From positions 1 to 35,135 of the forward strand of contig JAAUPI010000029.1 in the NCBI GenBank assembly GCA_012035135.1: a DNA stretch of 35,135 nucleotides, in the 5' to 3' direction. A model generated the notes under the pieces. It did not search any database and was not told the origin of the DNA. It worked only from the letters and a program-made list of their open reading frames with translations. The stretch comes from Microcoleus sp. CSU_2_2 (GTDB lineage Bacteria > Cyanobacteriota > Cyanobacteriia > Cyanobacteriales > Microcoleaceae). Of this stretch, positions 25,816-33,939 are shown in pieces (positions within the stretch are counted from its first letter, which is position 1; every line of letters starts with the position of its first letter). The position numbers were made by a program, and so were the translations under genes.

Positions 25816-26502
25816 CTATTCTAAATCTTCATCTTCGTCCTCATCTTCATCAGTATCATCTTCTTCCTCGGTATCGAAATCATTTTCGCTGTCTTCATCC
25901 AAGTCTTCTTCAGGTTCATCTGTTTCCTCATCTTCATCAGCATCGAGTTCGTCTTCCAAGTCATCGACATCATCATCGGATTCATCCTGCTTGTTATAGC
26001 TATTGCGTTTAGCAAGTGATTCTTGATTGAATTTGACAAGACCTTTAATTGCTTCTTGTGGGTCAAGCTCGAAAACGTCGTATAGTTTTGCCATCACAAG
26101 CGCAATGACTTCCACATCGTGGCGCAGTGCATCGGGTTGACCGAATAAAGCTGGAAACACTTCGTTATTCCAACGCTGCCAGTTCATCGTTTTGCCGCGT
26201 TTTTTCAACTGTGCAGCAATATCCAAACCTAGTTTTTCCTTGGTAGCGTGACCCACCTTAGTTTGGAGGCGTTTTTCGCGCAGTTGAATTTTGACTCCAA
26301 ACTTTTTCAGAATGGTAGTTCGCACGCGGTCTAGAAGTGCGTCTGCTTGCTCTTCTACAGTGAGTGTCGAACGGCGACTGACCTGTGATTGGGTAGCTGT
26401 CGCTGGGGTCTTTGACTTAGCAGCACCATTGCTTTTGCCATTCAAAGTCACCGCTCCATTGGATGGGCGAGAGTTATGGCTTTTAGCTGTTGTAGTAACC
26501 AT
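25816..26502 (-). CDS. Hypothetical protein with basic N-terminus and long Asp/Glu tail
   Basis: The 228-residue protein is unrecognised. Residues 1-45 are a Ser/Thr/Lys-rich, probably disordered, basic segment. Residues 46-170 look folded and helical (LTVEEQADALLDRVRTTI, WQRWNNEVFPALFGQPDALRHDVEVIALVMAKLYDVF). Residues 173-228 are almost only Asp and Glu. Such a charge split is seen in DNA-mimic proteins and nucleic-acid chaperones, but no family can be given. The plus-strand Ser-rich frame opposite the tail is an artefact of the GAT/GAA codons. It stands alone in the accessory region, with an AT-rich upstream (26503-26731) that likely carries its promoter. Confidence 0.65.
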   Translation of the reverse strand: MVTTTAKSHNSRPSNGAVTLNGKSNGAAKSKTPATATQSQVSRRSTLTVEEQADALLDRVRTTILKKFGVKIQLREKRLQTKVGHATKEKLGLDIAAQLKKRGKTMNWQRWNNEVFPALFGQPDALRHDVEVIALVMAKLYDVFELDPQEAIKGLVKFNQESLAKRNSYNKQDESDDDVDDLEDELDADEDEETDEPEEDLDEDSENDFDTEEEDDTDEDEDEDEDLE

Positions 26503-26731
26503 GAAGTTTGATTTTATTAAACTACTTCACGGCTAACAGCGCCGTTAGGCGCTCTCAAATTTCATCAAATTTATAATTAGTTTTTTTTATTATCATTAAT
26601 AATAATTAATATTTTATCCTGTGAAACAAATTTTTGTAATATTTCGGTGTATCTTTTTTTGAGTAGCCGAAATACATAATTATGTATATTGAGGAAATTA
26701 GGTAAATAATTCCTAAGAATTAAGAGGAGGT

Positions 26732-26852
26732 GGCTCTCCTGGGTATTCGGTGATAAGTGAAGCCTATATGACTCCTGGTATGAGTTTCAATACTTGCACC
26801 GGGAGAATTTTGTAGCTTAAGATACAGTTTGCACCACAATCCCAGGAGAGCC
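26732..26852. mobile_element. 121-bp MITE, copy 1
   Basis: Terminal inverted repeats are GGCTCTCCTGGG and CCCAGGAGAGCC (12 bp, perfect). The copy matches 31477-31597 at 120 of 121 positions (difference at 26803), in the same orientation. It has no coding capacity. If the element also includes the T and A just outside the ends, GAGG flanks it on both sides as a possible 4-bp target duplication. It stands directly at the broken 5' end of the Ycf46-like gene. Confidence 0.9.
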
Positions 26853-28179
26853 AGAGGGAATTTACATTCTTGAGGGATTGCTAGATTTTGACGAATCCGG
26901 TCAGGTGAGTTCGCGTCTGGGATTTCAACTGGCAAATGCTTACTATCACTCATCTTGGTCTGCGGTTCCTCAGTTTTGGGTGATGCTGGAAAACTACATA
27001 CAACTGCCGGTGAACTTGCAGCCGCTGATTCCCGTACTGACGACTCCATTACCGTCCCGCGTTGCAACGCAAAAGGTGGTGGAGTTGTTTTGCGATCGCC
27101 ATCCTGGGCTTGGTGACAAAAGTAACGAGGTGTTGCAAGCTGCTTTGGTTCGAGCTTGCCAGGGGTTGCCACAAGGTGAAATCGAGTTGATTTTGGAACG
27201 ATCGCTAGCTTTTGCTTCGACTGTAGAGGAAATGGCGCATTTGGTACTCGACCACAAGGTTAACAAGTTGCGGGAGCGAGGCCTAGAGTTTATTGCCGAG
27301 GCAGATGTGCCGGATGCAGGTGGTTTAGACTTGCTAGACGAGTCCCTTTCAAAGGTGGCTTCGTTGTTGAGTCCAGAAGCAGAGAAATACGGACTCAAAT
27401 TTCCCAAAGGAATGATTCTCTGGGGGCCGCCGGGTACGGGCAAAAGTCTGAGTGCTAAACTTGCGGCTAAGAAGATGGGAGTACCGCTGTTGGCGGCTGA
27501 TTGGGGTTCGATCGTCGGTTCTTCCAAACCTGACTTAGCTCTGCGCGAACTGCTGGAATTGACTCAGGCTTTAAGTCCTACAATTTTGTATTGGGATGAT
27601 TTTGATAAAGGTTTTGCGGGGTGGGATTCCAATGCAGATGGCGGCGTTTCCAGGCGCTTATCGGGGAAGCTTTTAACCTGGATGCAAGAGCATCAATACC
27701 CAATATATATTGTGGCAACAGTTAACCGTTTGGGGATGTTACCACCAGAATTAATCCGCCGATTTGATGATATTTTCTTTGTAGACTTGCCTCACGAAGG
27801 CGCGATCTATGAGATTTTCAATCTTCATCTCAAAAAATATTTTCCTGATTTTCGTAATGCTTCTGAGTCGCCTTGGACGGATGATGAGTGGCGGATTTTA
27901 TTGAGAGATTACAGGCTTTGTACGCCAGCAGAAATTGGCAATGCTGTGAGAAAATGTGCTGAGGAAATCTATTATCGCGATCGGGTACAAGGGAAACAGC
28001 CGGATGAATTGAAGGTGACATTGAATGACCTCCGGCAACAGCGTTACCAGTTTACGCCGTCGATGCTGCGCGATGAAGAGCAAATTTTAGCAATTCGCAA
28101 TCAAGCGACTTATGCTCGATCGGCTAGTGGGCAGGATCGATCGCGATTTTCCATTCCGTTACAGGAATTGTTTGGTTAG
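26853..28179 (+). pseudogene. Ycf46-like AAA ATPase, 5' end lost at a MITE
   Basis: The product belongs to the Ycf46 group of AAA ATPases: an N-terminal region with LPVNLQPLIPVL and LPSRVATQKVV, then the ATPase core WGPPGTGKSLSAK (Walker A), ILYWDDFDKGF (Walker B), VATVNRLGMLPPELIRRFD (sensor and arginine finger), and VDLPHEGAIYEIF. Family-like sequence begins immediately right of the MITE (PEGIYILEGLLDF from 26851), with no ATG; a stop occurs in frame at 26818. The only start inside is a TTG at 26878, giving 433 residues against about 500 for the family. The missing N-terminal part is not found upstream. The core is intact, so a shortened protein might still be made. Confidence 0.75.
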
Positions 28180-28255
28180 TGTCCCCAAGAAATAAGGTTG
28201 ATTATGATTAATATCCACTTGAGAGAGCAACCAGCCTTACTTAAGTATCTATTAC

Positions 28256-28365
28256 TTACTCCCTTCCCGGTATAAGATTATGTACTTCTTCGATCTGTGA
28301 CGGAGCGTATGTGTGCATCTTGGCGGTCGAGCGCAATACAAAGTCTTTGAGTGGGAAGGGAGTAA
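28256..28365. repeat. 110-bp inverted-repeat unit between convergent genes
   Basis: Perfect 13-bp arms TTACTCCCTTCCC (28256-28268) and GGGAAGGGAGTAA (28353-28365) enclose 84 bp. TATCTA occurs just outside on both sides (28246-28251, 28370-28375), which could be a target duplication. The unit looks like a small MITE. The Ycf46-like and STAND genes converge here, so it may also end both transcripts. Confidence 0.6.
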
Positions 28366-28375
28366 ACAATATCTA

Positions 28376-31183
28376 CTAGCGCTTTAACAACCTCGCATTT
28401 AGTACAGGTCGAGCTTGACCTTCTTTTAAAATTGCCTTTTCATCTGGCAAAATTTCTAACTCGTCACCTACTTGTATCTTCTCCCAAACCTTGTCGGCTG
28501 AATCCATTTTATTAGATCTCACTTGGTACTGCTGATTTTCTTTAGACTTAGCAAACAGAAATGGTCTGTGTATCCCATTACCATCTGCGGTTGGTCGGTA
28601 GTAAACACTGACGCAAAGCCAATTACTATCCAGTTTGATATCAGTATTCAACTCTGTCCCGTTTATTGTCCAAAGCAGGTTCCATCGCTCGGAAGTTAAA
28701 GGATTCTGACTTCCTTCAATTGAGATTGCTGATAGCTCTTTAACCCACTGAAGTACATCTGGAGAATCCAGTTTAAGGGTTTTATGCTCTTGGCACATTG
28801 ACACTAGATGTTGATCGACAAAGGTAGTGAACTTCAATTTCGCTTCTTTACTAAGCCCTTGCTTATTTTTTGCCGCATATACTAACTGCTCTAAAAGTTT
28901 CATTCCCTCAGCTACGAAAACACCAACGTAGCCATTTAAAGCAAACACCTCACTAAGTACATCAACTGCTCCCAACAACGCTTTTTCGACAGATTCAGGG
29001 TCGTTTTGCTCATACGCGACTGACTGCCGCAGGGCTTGACAGCGAAGTGAACCTAAGATTCCACGCAGTTCGTTACCAGATTTCCACTCATTAGTATCCT
29101 CAATGACTTTTTCGGTTTCCCCCAGCCAAATGAGAGGAAGAAAGTAGTTTTGAACAACGTTCCTAGCGAGAAGTGCATTAGAGCGCTTTGGATCTTGCCA
29201 TCCAGCGTTTACCAAACGTTCAGCGACATTTTTAGCGTCCAAAAACTCCTTATCTGTCCGAAGTTCAAGGGACAAGCGTAAACCTGATGCTATATCAGAA
29301 GGCTCCATTTCCCACGCAGTCCGAAGTGCACGTTTTCCCTCTGCACGGTCTTGAAGATTTAGCAGGATAAGACCTTGAATGCGGTGGAGTACCGATTGAT
29401 CTGAATACCGATGGATAGCCTGTTTAACCTTATCAAGTTGGTCAGTCAAACTACGTCGCTCATTCTGCGTTAAACTACCCCGCTGCTTGGAGTAATGTGA
29501 CAACAACCGAATAGCGTCCGTTGATATGACTCGTACCTCTTCAGGAGCATTGTCTGGAACATATCCCCAAAAAAGTGGGCTGATTTGTTGATCGCGTTGC
29601 AGCTTATCTATTTCGCTCACAGACTGCTTCCTCTTTCGCAGTTTCTCCTGTACAGCAATTCGGACATCTGTATTGACGGGGCTATAAAGCAGAAGGTCGC
29701 GCACTGATGAACTGAGATTGTAACTTTCCTCAGTCAATTTTGAAATTCTTGTGACGAGACTGGTCCTTCCAAGTTGCACAAACGCTTCAGCAATTTCATC
29801 TAAGTTTCTTTCAAGGAGATCGCAAGCCTTTCCTCGACTGATTGGTTCCCCAGTTACAAAAAGACATTCAAGAACTTCATGCGCTACAGGTGATAGCGCG
29901 TCAATAAGATTCTTGTAGGAAAACTCAAGCACCTGCTGCTTAGTTTCAGATAAAATTTTATCGAGTGGTTTTCCAGCAATGTATCTATCGAGCGTCAAAC
30001 GAATTGCAAGAGGATTAGAGTCACTAGCTTGAACTATATTTTTGAGAAGATCCTCGCTAAGCCGTTCTCCCCCACACTTTTGTAAATAATTTCGAGCCAG
30101 CTCTAAGGCTCCTTTGAAGGACAGAGGCAGAAGAGGAAATGAAGTAGCAGAGTTGACGCTAATACGACTTGTAACGATAACTCGCCATTCACGGGGTAAG
30201 CTACGGTAGAAAGAGTCAAAGGCACTAGCAGAATCTCGAAGTATGGTTTCAAGGTTATCAAAACAAAGAAGTATTCGCTTGGATTTGAACCGCTGGCAGG
30301 TTTCGTCAAATTCCAGGTCGGCAAGACCTTCTTCATCAGCTAGTGTCCTAGCAATACTGTCACGGAGACCTTCTATATTTGCAGCGGGTGGAATTTTAGT
30401 AACAATTCCATCAGATGTCAATACCTCAGTTTTAGAGCTGAAATAAAGAATTTGATCGACCCACTCTCCCGATTGTGGCAAAGATACGATTTCTTTTAGA
30501 GCTTGCAGGACTAGAGCTGTCTTGCCCAATCCCCCAGGAGCAACTACCGCAATCAGAAGATTGCGTTCGTTTCTAATTTCTTCGAGTAGATCGGAAAGCT
30601 CTTTCTTTCTCCCTTTTAGACCAGTAATATCATGTTCAAAATCCTGTGGCAGATTGTTAGGAAGCGACCAAATCGGTGCATTGATCCAATCATCGGGCGG
30701 TTGAACCAGTTGTCCCGCCTGCGCTGCTAAAAAAGCCTTTGTTACCTCTCGGAACTGAATTAGGTCAATTGATGGATCGGTAGCAATAGTGGCAACGCGA
30801 TGCCAGTAGCAATGATGAAAAGGTCTATTAGGGTGACTAATAGCATTTCTGATATTAAATACCTCAAGCACCTCGCACAATGTACGAAGTCTTTTCAAGT
30901 ATTCTTCTTCTGGTCGTCCCTTAGCCGCGTCCACAGCCATCCTTAAAACTTCATCCAGGTAGCTAGCAGCAATGATTCCTGTGGTTGTCGAGTCGTCAAA
31001 TGGTCGCCCTGCTTTAAGCTCACGATCTTGAATGTTTTTGAGAGTGCCTGTAGGCAGTTCAGTCGGGTCTTTTTTTTCTTCAGCGACAAAGGAACCGAGG
31101 GTTCGCTCCAACTGATAAAGAACCATCGCGCTCTTCATGCGTGATACCTGAGACTCATCTGAGGCACTTTGCTTTTTATCCAT
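28376..31183 (-). CDS. HEPN-STAND protein, putative anti-phage sensor/RNase
   Basis: The 935-residue protein has an N-terminal helical domain (about 15-160) with Rx4H motif RNAISH (Arg112-His117), the signature of HEPN RNases. A NB-ARC-like STAND ATPase follows (about 185-440): P-loop APGGLGKT (215-222), Walker B RILLCFDNLE (303-312), sensor VIVTSR (335-340) and SNPLAIRL in place of GLPLA. Next come a winged-helix-like stretch (to about 500), a long helical repeat region (about 550-830) that could sense a ligand, and a beta-rich C-terminal module (about 840-935). STAND proteins with nuclease effectors, such as Avs, detect phage proteins and kill or stall the cell; this one would cut RNA by inference. 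A TATAAT-like box is at 31224-31229 (minus strand). It lies between two direct MITE copies. Confidence 0.75.
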   Translation of the reverse strand: MDKKQSASDESQVSRMKSAMVLYQLERTLGSFVAEEKKDPTELPTGTLKNIQDRELKAGRPFDDSTTTGIIAASYLDEVLRMAVDAAKGRPEEEYLKRLRTLCEVLEVFNIRNAISHPNRPFHHCYWHRVATIATDPSIDLIQFREVTKAFLAAQAGQLVQPPDDWINAPIWSLPNNLPQDFEHDITGLKGRKKELSDLLEEIRNERNLLIAVVAPGGLGKTALVLQALKEIVSLPQSGEWVDQILYFSSKTEVLTSDGIVTKIPPAANIEGLRDSIARTLADEEGLADLEFDETCQRFKSKRILLCFDNLETILRDSASAFDSFYRSLPREWRVIVTSRISVNSATSFPLLPLSFKGALELARNYLQKCGGERLSEDLLKNIVQASDSNPLAIRLTLDRYIAGKPLDKILSETKQQVLEFSYKNLIDALSPVAHEVLECLFVTGEPISRGKACDLLERNLDEIAEAFVQLGRTSLVTRISKLTEESYNLSSSVRDLLLYSPVNTDVRIAVQEKLRKRKQSVSEIDKLQRDQQISPLFWGYVPDNAPEEVRVISTDAIRLLSHYSKQRGSLTQNERRSLTDQLDKVKQAIHRYSDQSVLHRIQGLILLNLQDRAEGKRALRTAWEMEPSDIASGLRLSLELRTDKEFLDAKNVAERLVNAGWQDPKRSNALLARNVVQNYFLPLIWLGETEKVIEDTNEWKSGNELRGILGSLRCQALRQSVAYEQNDPESVEKALLGAVDVLSEVFALNGYVGVFVAEGMKLLEQLVYAAKNKQGLSKEAKLKFTTFVDQHLVSMCQEHKTLKLDSPDVLQWVKELSAISIEGSQNPLTSERWNLLWTINGTELNTDIKLDSNWLCVSVYYRPTADGNGIHRPFLFAKSKENQQYQVRSNKMDSADKVWEKIQVGDELEILPDEKAILKEGQARPVLNARLLKR

Positions 31184-31255
31184 AAATAATCACCGTTCAC
31201 TGGCTCTATTGTAGCATAAATGTATTATATAGAGAGAATGAATCATGCTCTTAAT

Positions 31256-31476
31256 TCAAGCCCAAGAAGAAGCAATTTTTACTTCCACTTCAACCGGAAC
31301 TTGCTGCAAATATAGCTCTCCAGCTTCCACCATCACTTGTTTGAGAATGCGACTGGTTCTTGTTAGAGTTGTCTGCGGACATTCTAACAGAATCTCGTCA
31401 TGTACTACACCAATCAACTTCGCTCCAGTCTTGGGTAAAAGCTTAAACAGACGAGCGATCGCCACTTTCAAAATAT
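31256..31476 (-). pseudogene. Family A DNA polymerase, C-terminal fragment
   Basis: The 71 residues encode the end of the polymerase domain: ILKVAIARLFKLLPKTGAKLIGVVHDEILLECP contains motif C VHDE, and the sequence ends EVEVKIASSWA. The family sequence starts abruptly at the MITE edge (31476). Its N-terminal partner lies on the other side of the MITE at 31598. Neither fragment can make an active polymerase. The 3' end runs toward the HEPN-STAND gene 72 bp away. Confidence 0.85.
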
Positions 31477-31597
31477 GGCTCTCCTGGGTATTCGGTGATA
31501 AGTGAAGCCTATATGACTCCTGGTATGAGTTTCAATACTTGCACCGGAAGAATTTTGTAGCTTAAGATACAGTTTGCACCACAATCCCAGGAGAGCC
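31477..31597. mobile_element. 121-bp MITE, copy 2, at the polymerase junction
   Basis: Same element and orientation as 26732-26852, with one base different. It sits between the two halves of the polymerase gene, but about 170 codons of gene are missing at this point, so a simple insertion does not explain it. No target duplication is seen, which fits a deletion by recombination between two copies. The inverted copy reads into the polymerase frame for 44 codons before a stop. Confidence 0.9.
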
Positions 31598-32625
31598 CTA
31601 AAGCGTCCCGAACGCGCACCGCATTGCCGATAGCTGGGGTGAATTCTTCCCGTTATCGGGTGAATGTGTTTCGGTAATGCCTCAGCAAAATTTGAACACA
31701 AAGATGCTAATTTCCGATAATTCAGTAGCAACTGGATAATCGGGTATTGACGAGCTAGAGGAATAAGTTCGCTCTTACTTGTTGACTTAATTGGAATGTT
31801 GAGAGCCTGAAGAGCACTTAAAACTTGTACAGACGAACGGGGGTTTATGGTTTCCACCATCTCTGGAAATAGCGAAAGTTGTGCGCTAGGGGCTGGTTTA
31901 AGACCGGCTTTCACTAATTCCACCAGCGTAGTCTGCTTTTGAGCTTTCAGTTCTTCGCCAACCAAATGCCAGTGTTTTGCATCCAGTAACATTCCATTTA
32001 GTTCCATTTGAGCTACAGCAGGCATCGCTTCAAATTCAATTTGGGCGGTTTCTAGTAACCCAGCACTCCGAAGTTTTGAGCTCAGCCGCGCTCTAAGTTT
32101 CAGCAGGACAGCAGCATCTAAAGCGGCGTATTCTAACTGAGAAGCTGATAGCTTACCTCCAAAATTGCTCGACTGTAGGCTTTTGTCAAGTTTGATTCCT
32201 AAAAATTCAAGAGCGAGGGATTGTAGATCGTGGTTTTTCTTGAGTCCAGATCGCAACACCTGGCTCGCTAGCATGACATCAAAAAATGGGCCAGACGGTC
32301 TAAGCCCAGCTATTTCTAGTACCTGCCAGTCGAACTTACCATTTTGAAATATTTTGAGCGCACTGCTGTTTAGAAGTGCTTTTAAAGGCGAATTATCGCG
32401 ATCGGCAAAAGCAGCTAGATCGACAATTATCACCGGGCGTTGGGGAACAGCTATTTGGATGAGTCGGATGCGTTCCGTAAGTGGATCTAGCCCGGTGGTT
32501 TCTGTGTCTATGGCTATAACACGAGCTTTTATTAAAGGCGAGAGAACATCATTTAGTCGGGAAAAGTTTGTAATCAGCTCGTATTCCACAATAGGATTTG
32601 GGGCGAAGTGTGGGGAATTATTCAT
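31598..32625 (-). pseudogene. Family A DNA polymerase with 3'-5' exonuclease domain, N-terminal fragment
   Basis: The 342 native residues hold a DEDD-type 3'-5' exonuclease (Asp40 and Glu42 in DTETTGLD; later QLEYAALDAA around 163-172) and the start of the polymerase domain up to ITGRIHPSYRQCGARSGRF, after which the MITE begins. This form of about 570-600 residues, without a 5' nuclease, is found in cyanobacteria and on plasmids. Residues 249-253 spell QLSLF, a canonical beta-clamp-binding motif. Motif A, the O-helix and motif B are gone; motif C is in the fragment at 31256. The exonuclease alone could still be produced, with 44 MITE-encoded residues attached. Confidence 0.85.
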
Positions 32626-32782
32626 GGGAGGAGAAAGGCTTTAAGGTAATAGTTTTAGTCGTAAAATTGATAGAACTAGCGGAGATAGGGGGGCAGATAT
32701 TCGGTAGAGAAGGGTAAGTTACATTCTTAATATTTATTTTGACACAAACTAATAGTGATTTGTTGAAATGTAAGTTGTGCTG

Positions 32783-32811
32783 TCCCCACTAATAAAACGG
32801 TATAGTGGGGA
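32783..32811 (-). terminator. Hairpin TCCCCACTA / TAGTGGGGA after the methyltransferase gene
   Basis: Perfect 9-bp arms (32783-32791, 32803-32811) with an 11-nt loop lie 10 bp past the stop codon of the leftward gene at 32821. There is no U-tract after it. A terminator or mRNA 3' stabiliser is likely by position. Confidence 0.45.
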
Positions 32812-32820
32812 AGCAATCGT

Positions 32821-33405
32821 CTATTTTTTGTCTATTACGACTAGGTAGCTCTCAACAGTAACCGGGCGATCGCTCCCCCAAAATATTTCTAAGGGAAGTT
32901 CGATTAACTTGGCAGACGTGCGCTTAAGAAAGGCTCGAAATGCTTGCGATCGCGGATCGGCTCGGACATTCATGGAATTGCTAACAACACTTACCAGCCG
33001 TCCAGAATTGGCTAGAAAAAGGTTATAAGCACGTTGTACGATATCTAAATCAACTCCTTTGATGTGGGGCGTTGAAAATGGTGGATTTGCCAAAATTCTG
33101 CTATATCGTCTCTGCGGTTCAGTTGTTAAAAAATCACTTCCAACTAGATTGAACCCTTTTTGGAACAGGAGTTGTTGTAGCAGAGGGTTTATTTCAATTA
33201 CATCAACGATCGCACCCGCTCTAACCATAGCCTCCGCTAATAAACCGTCTCCTGCTGTTGGTTCTAAGGCGTACATTCCTGAAACTAATTGAGCTTCTTC
33301 AATCATAAGCTCAATTAGCTCTGGGGGAGACGGAAACCAGGAATAAGGTGGAGCTTCTCGGATTCGATCGTATAGCATTTCTGCAAGCGATGAAGTATCT
33401 TTCAT
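32821..33405 (-). CDS. SAM-dependent methyltransferase, probable DNA N6-adenine type
   Basis: From the ATG at 33405 the product has 194 residues; a GTG at 33450 would add 15. Motif I is ALEPTAGDGLLAEAM and the catalytic motif is NPPF (ANPPFSTPHIKG), found in N6-adenine and other amino methyltransferases; an acidic motif DVIEINP binds SAM ribose. No target-recognition domain is visible, so a host-factor or plasmid methylase (or an rRNA/protein target) is possible. The C-terminus ends VESYLVVIDKK. The gene follows the small gene at 33462 by a short gap and precedes the polymerase fragment, all leftward. Confidence 0.75.
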   Translation of the reverse strand: MKDTSSLAEMLYDRIREAPPYSWFPSPPELIELMIEEAQLVSGMYALEPTAGDGLLAEAMVRAGAIVDVIEINPLLQQLLFQKGFNLVGSDFLTTEPQRRYSRILANPPFSTPHIKGVDLDIVQRAYNLFLANSGRLVSVVSNSMNVRADPRSQAFRAFLKRTSAKLIELPLEIFWGSDRPVTVESYLVVIDKK

Positions 33406-33461
33406 TTTAATTTTGCTGCTATTAGGGCTATAATTGACGAAGATTGTCACTTTTTATCGTG

Positions 33462-33776
33462 CTAAAATAAAGTCAATTGCCCTACAACTTTTGACTTATC
33501 TTTTAGTGACTTAGCTGTTACCATTTCAGTCGGTAAATCTGCATCAGCGCTTTTATCGTGGGACAATTTACGTTTGCCCCAGCCTTGGGATACTGCATGG
33601 CGGACAACGCTTTTGCTAATTGCTCTAGCAAGATGGTGATAATCATTTATTAAGTCGCAGTGCATACCCATCTGGGCTAATAGCTTCAGCTTTTCCAAAA
33701 TGCCGGACTGAGGTTTTACAGGATGAGTGGTAATTTCTTCAAGTAATTCGGGCGTTAACAGATTTAGCTGAGTCAT
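33462..33776 (-). CDS. Small protein ending in a beta-clamp-binding motif
   Basis: The 104-residue protein is not of a known family to me. Its last five residues are QLTLF, close to the consensus QL(S/D)LF that binds the hydrophobic pocket of the DnaN sliding clamp; a similar QLNLL is near the N-terminus (3-7). The middle is helical (ILEKLKLLAQMGMHCDLINDYHHLARAISKSVVRHAV) and then basic (WGKRKLSHDK). The stop codon lies 56 bp before the methyltransferase ATG, so the two are probably co-transcribed. A role in replication or polymerase recruitment on a mobile element is an inference. Confidence 0.65.
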   Translation of the reverse strand: MTQLNLLTPELLEEITTHPVKPQSGILEKLKLLAQMGMHCDLINDYHHLARAISKSVVRHAVSQGWGKRKLSHDKSADADLPTEMVTAKSLKDKSKVVGQLTLF

Positions 33777-33939
33777 ATCTTTTTGAAGGATAATTGCGTG
33801 ACAAATGAAGGTCAGAAAAATCGCGTAGCGAATTCAGTTACAGGGATTTGCGCGGTCTGTTGGGCAAACAATTCGACAGAGATACGCGCCTCTATCTACT
33901 TTGTAGCTACAGGATTTATGAACGAGCCAAACAATATCT

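Noticed and set aside
25808-25999. Ser-rich plus-strand open frame
   Set aside because: It is the mirror of the Asp/Glu codons of the acidic tail on the minus strand; low complexity and no start context.
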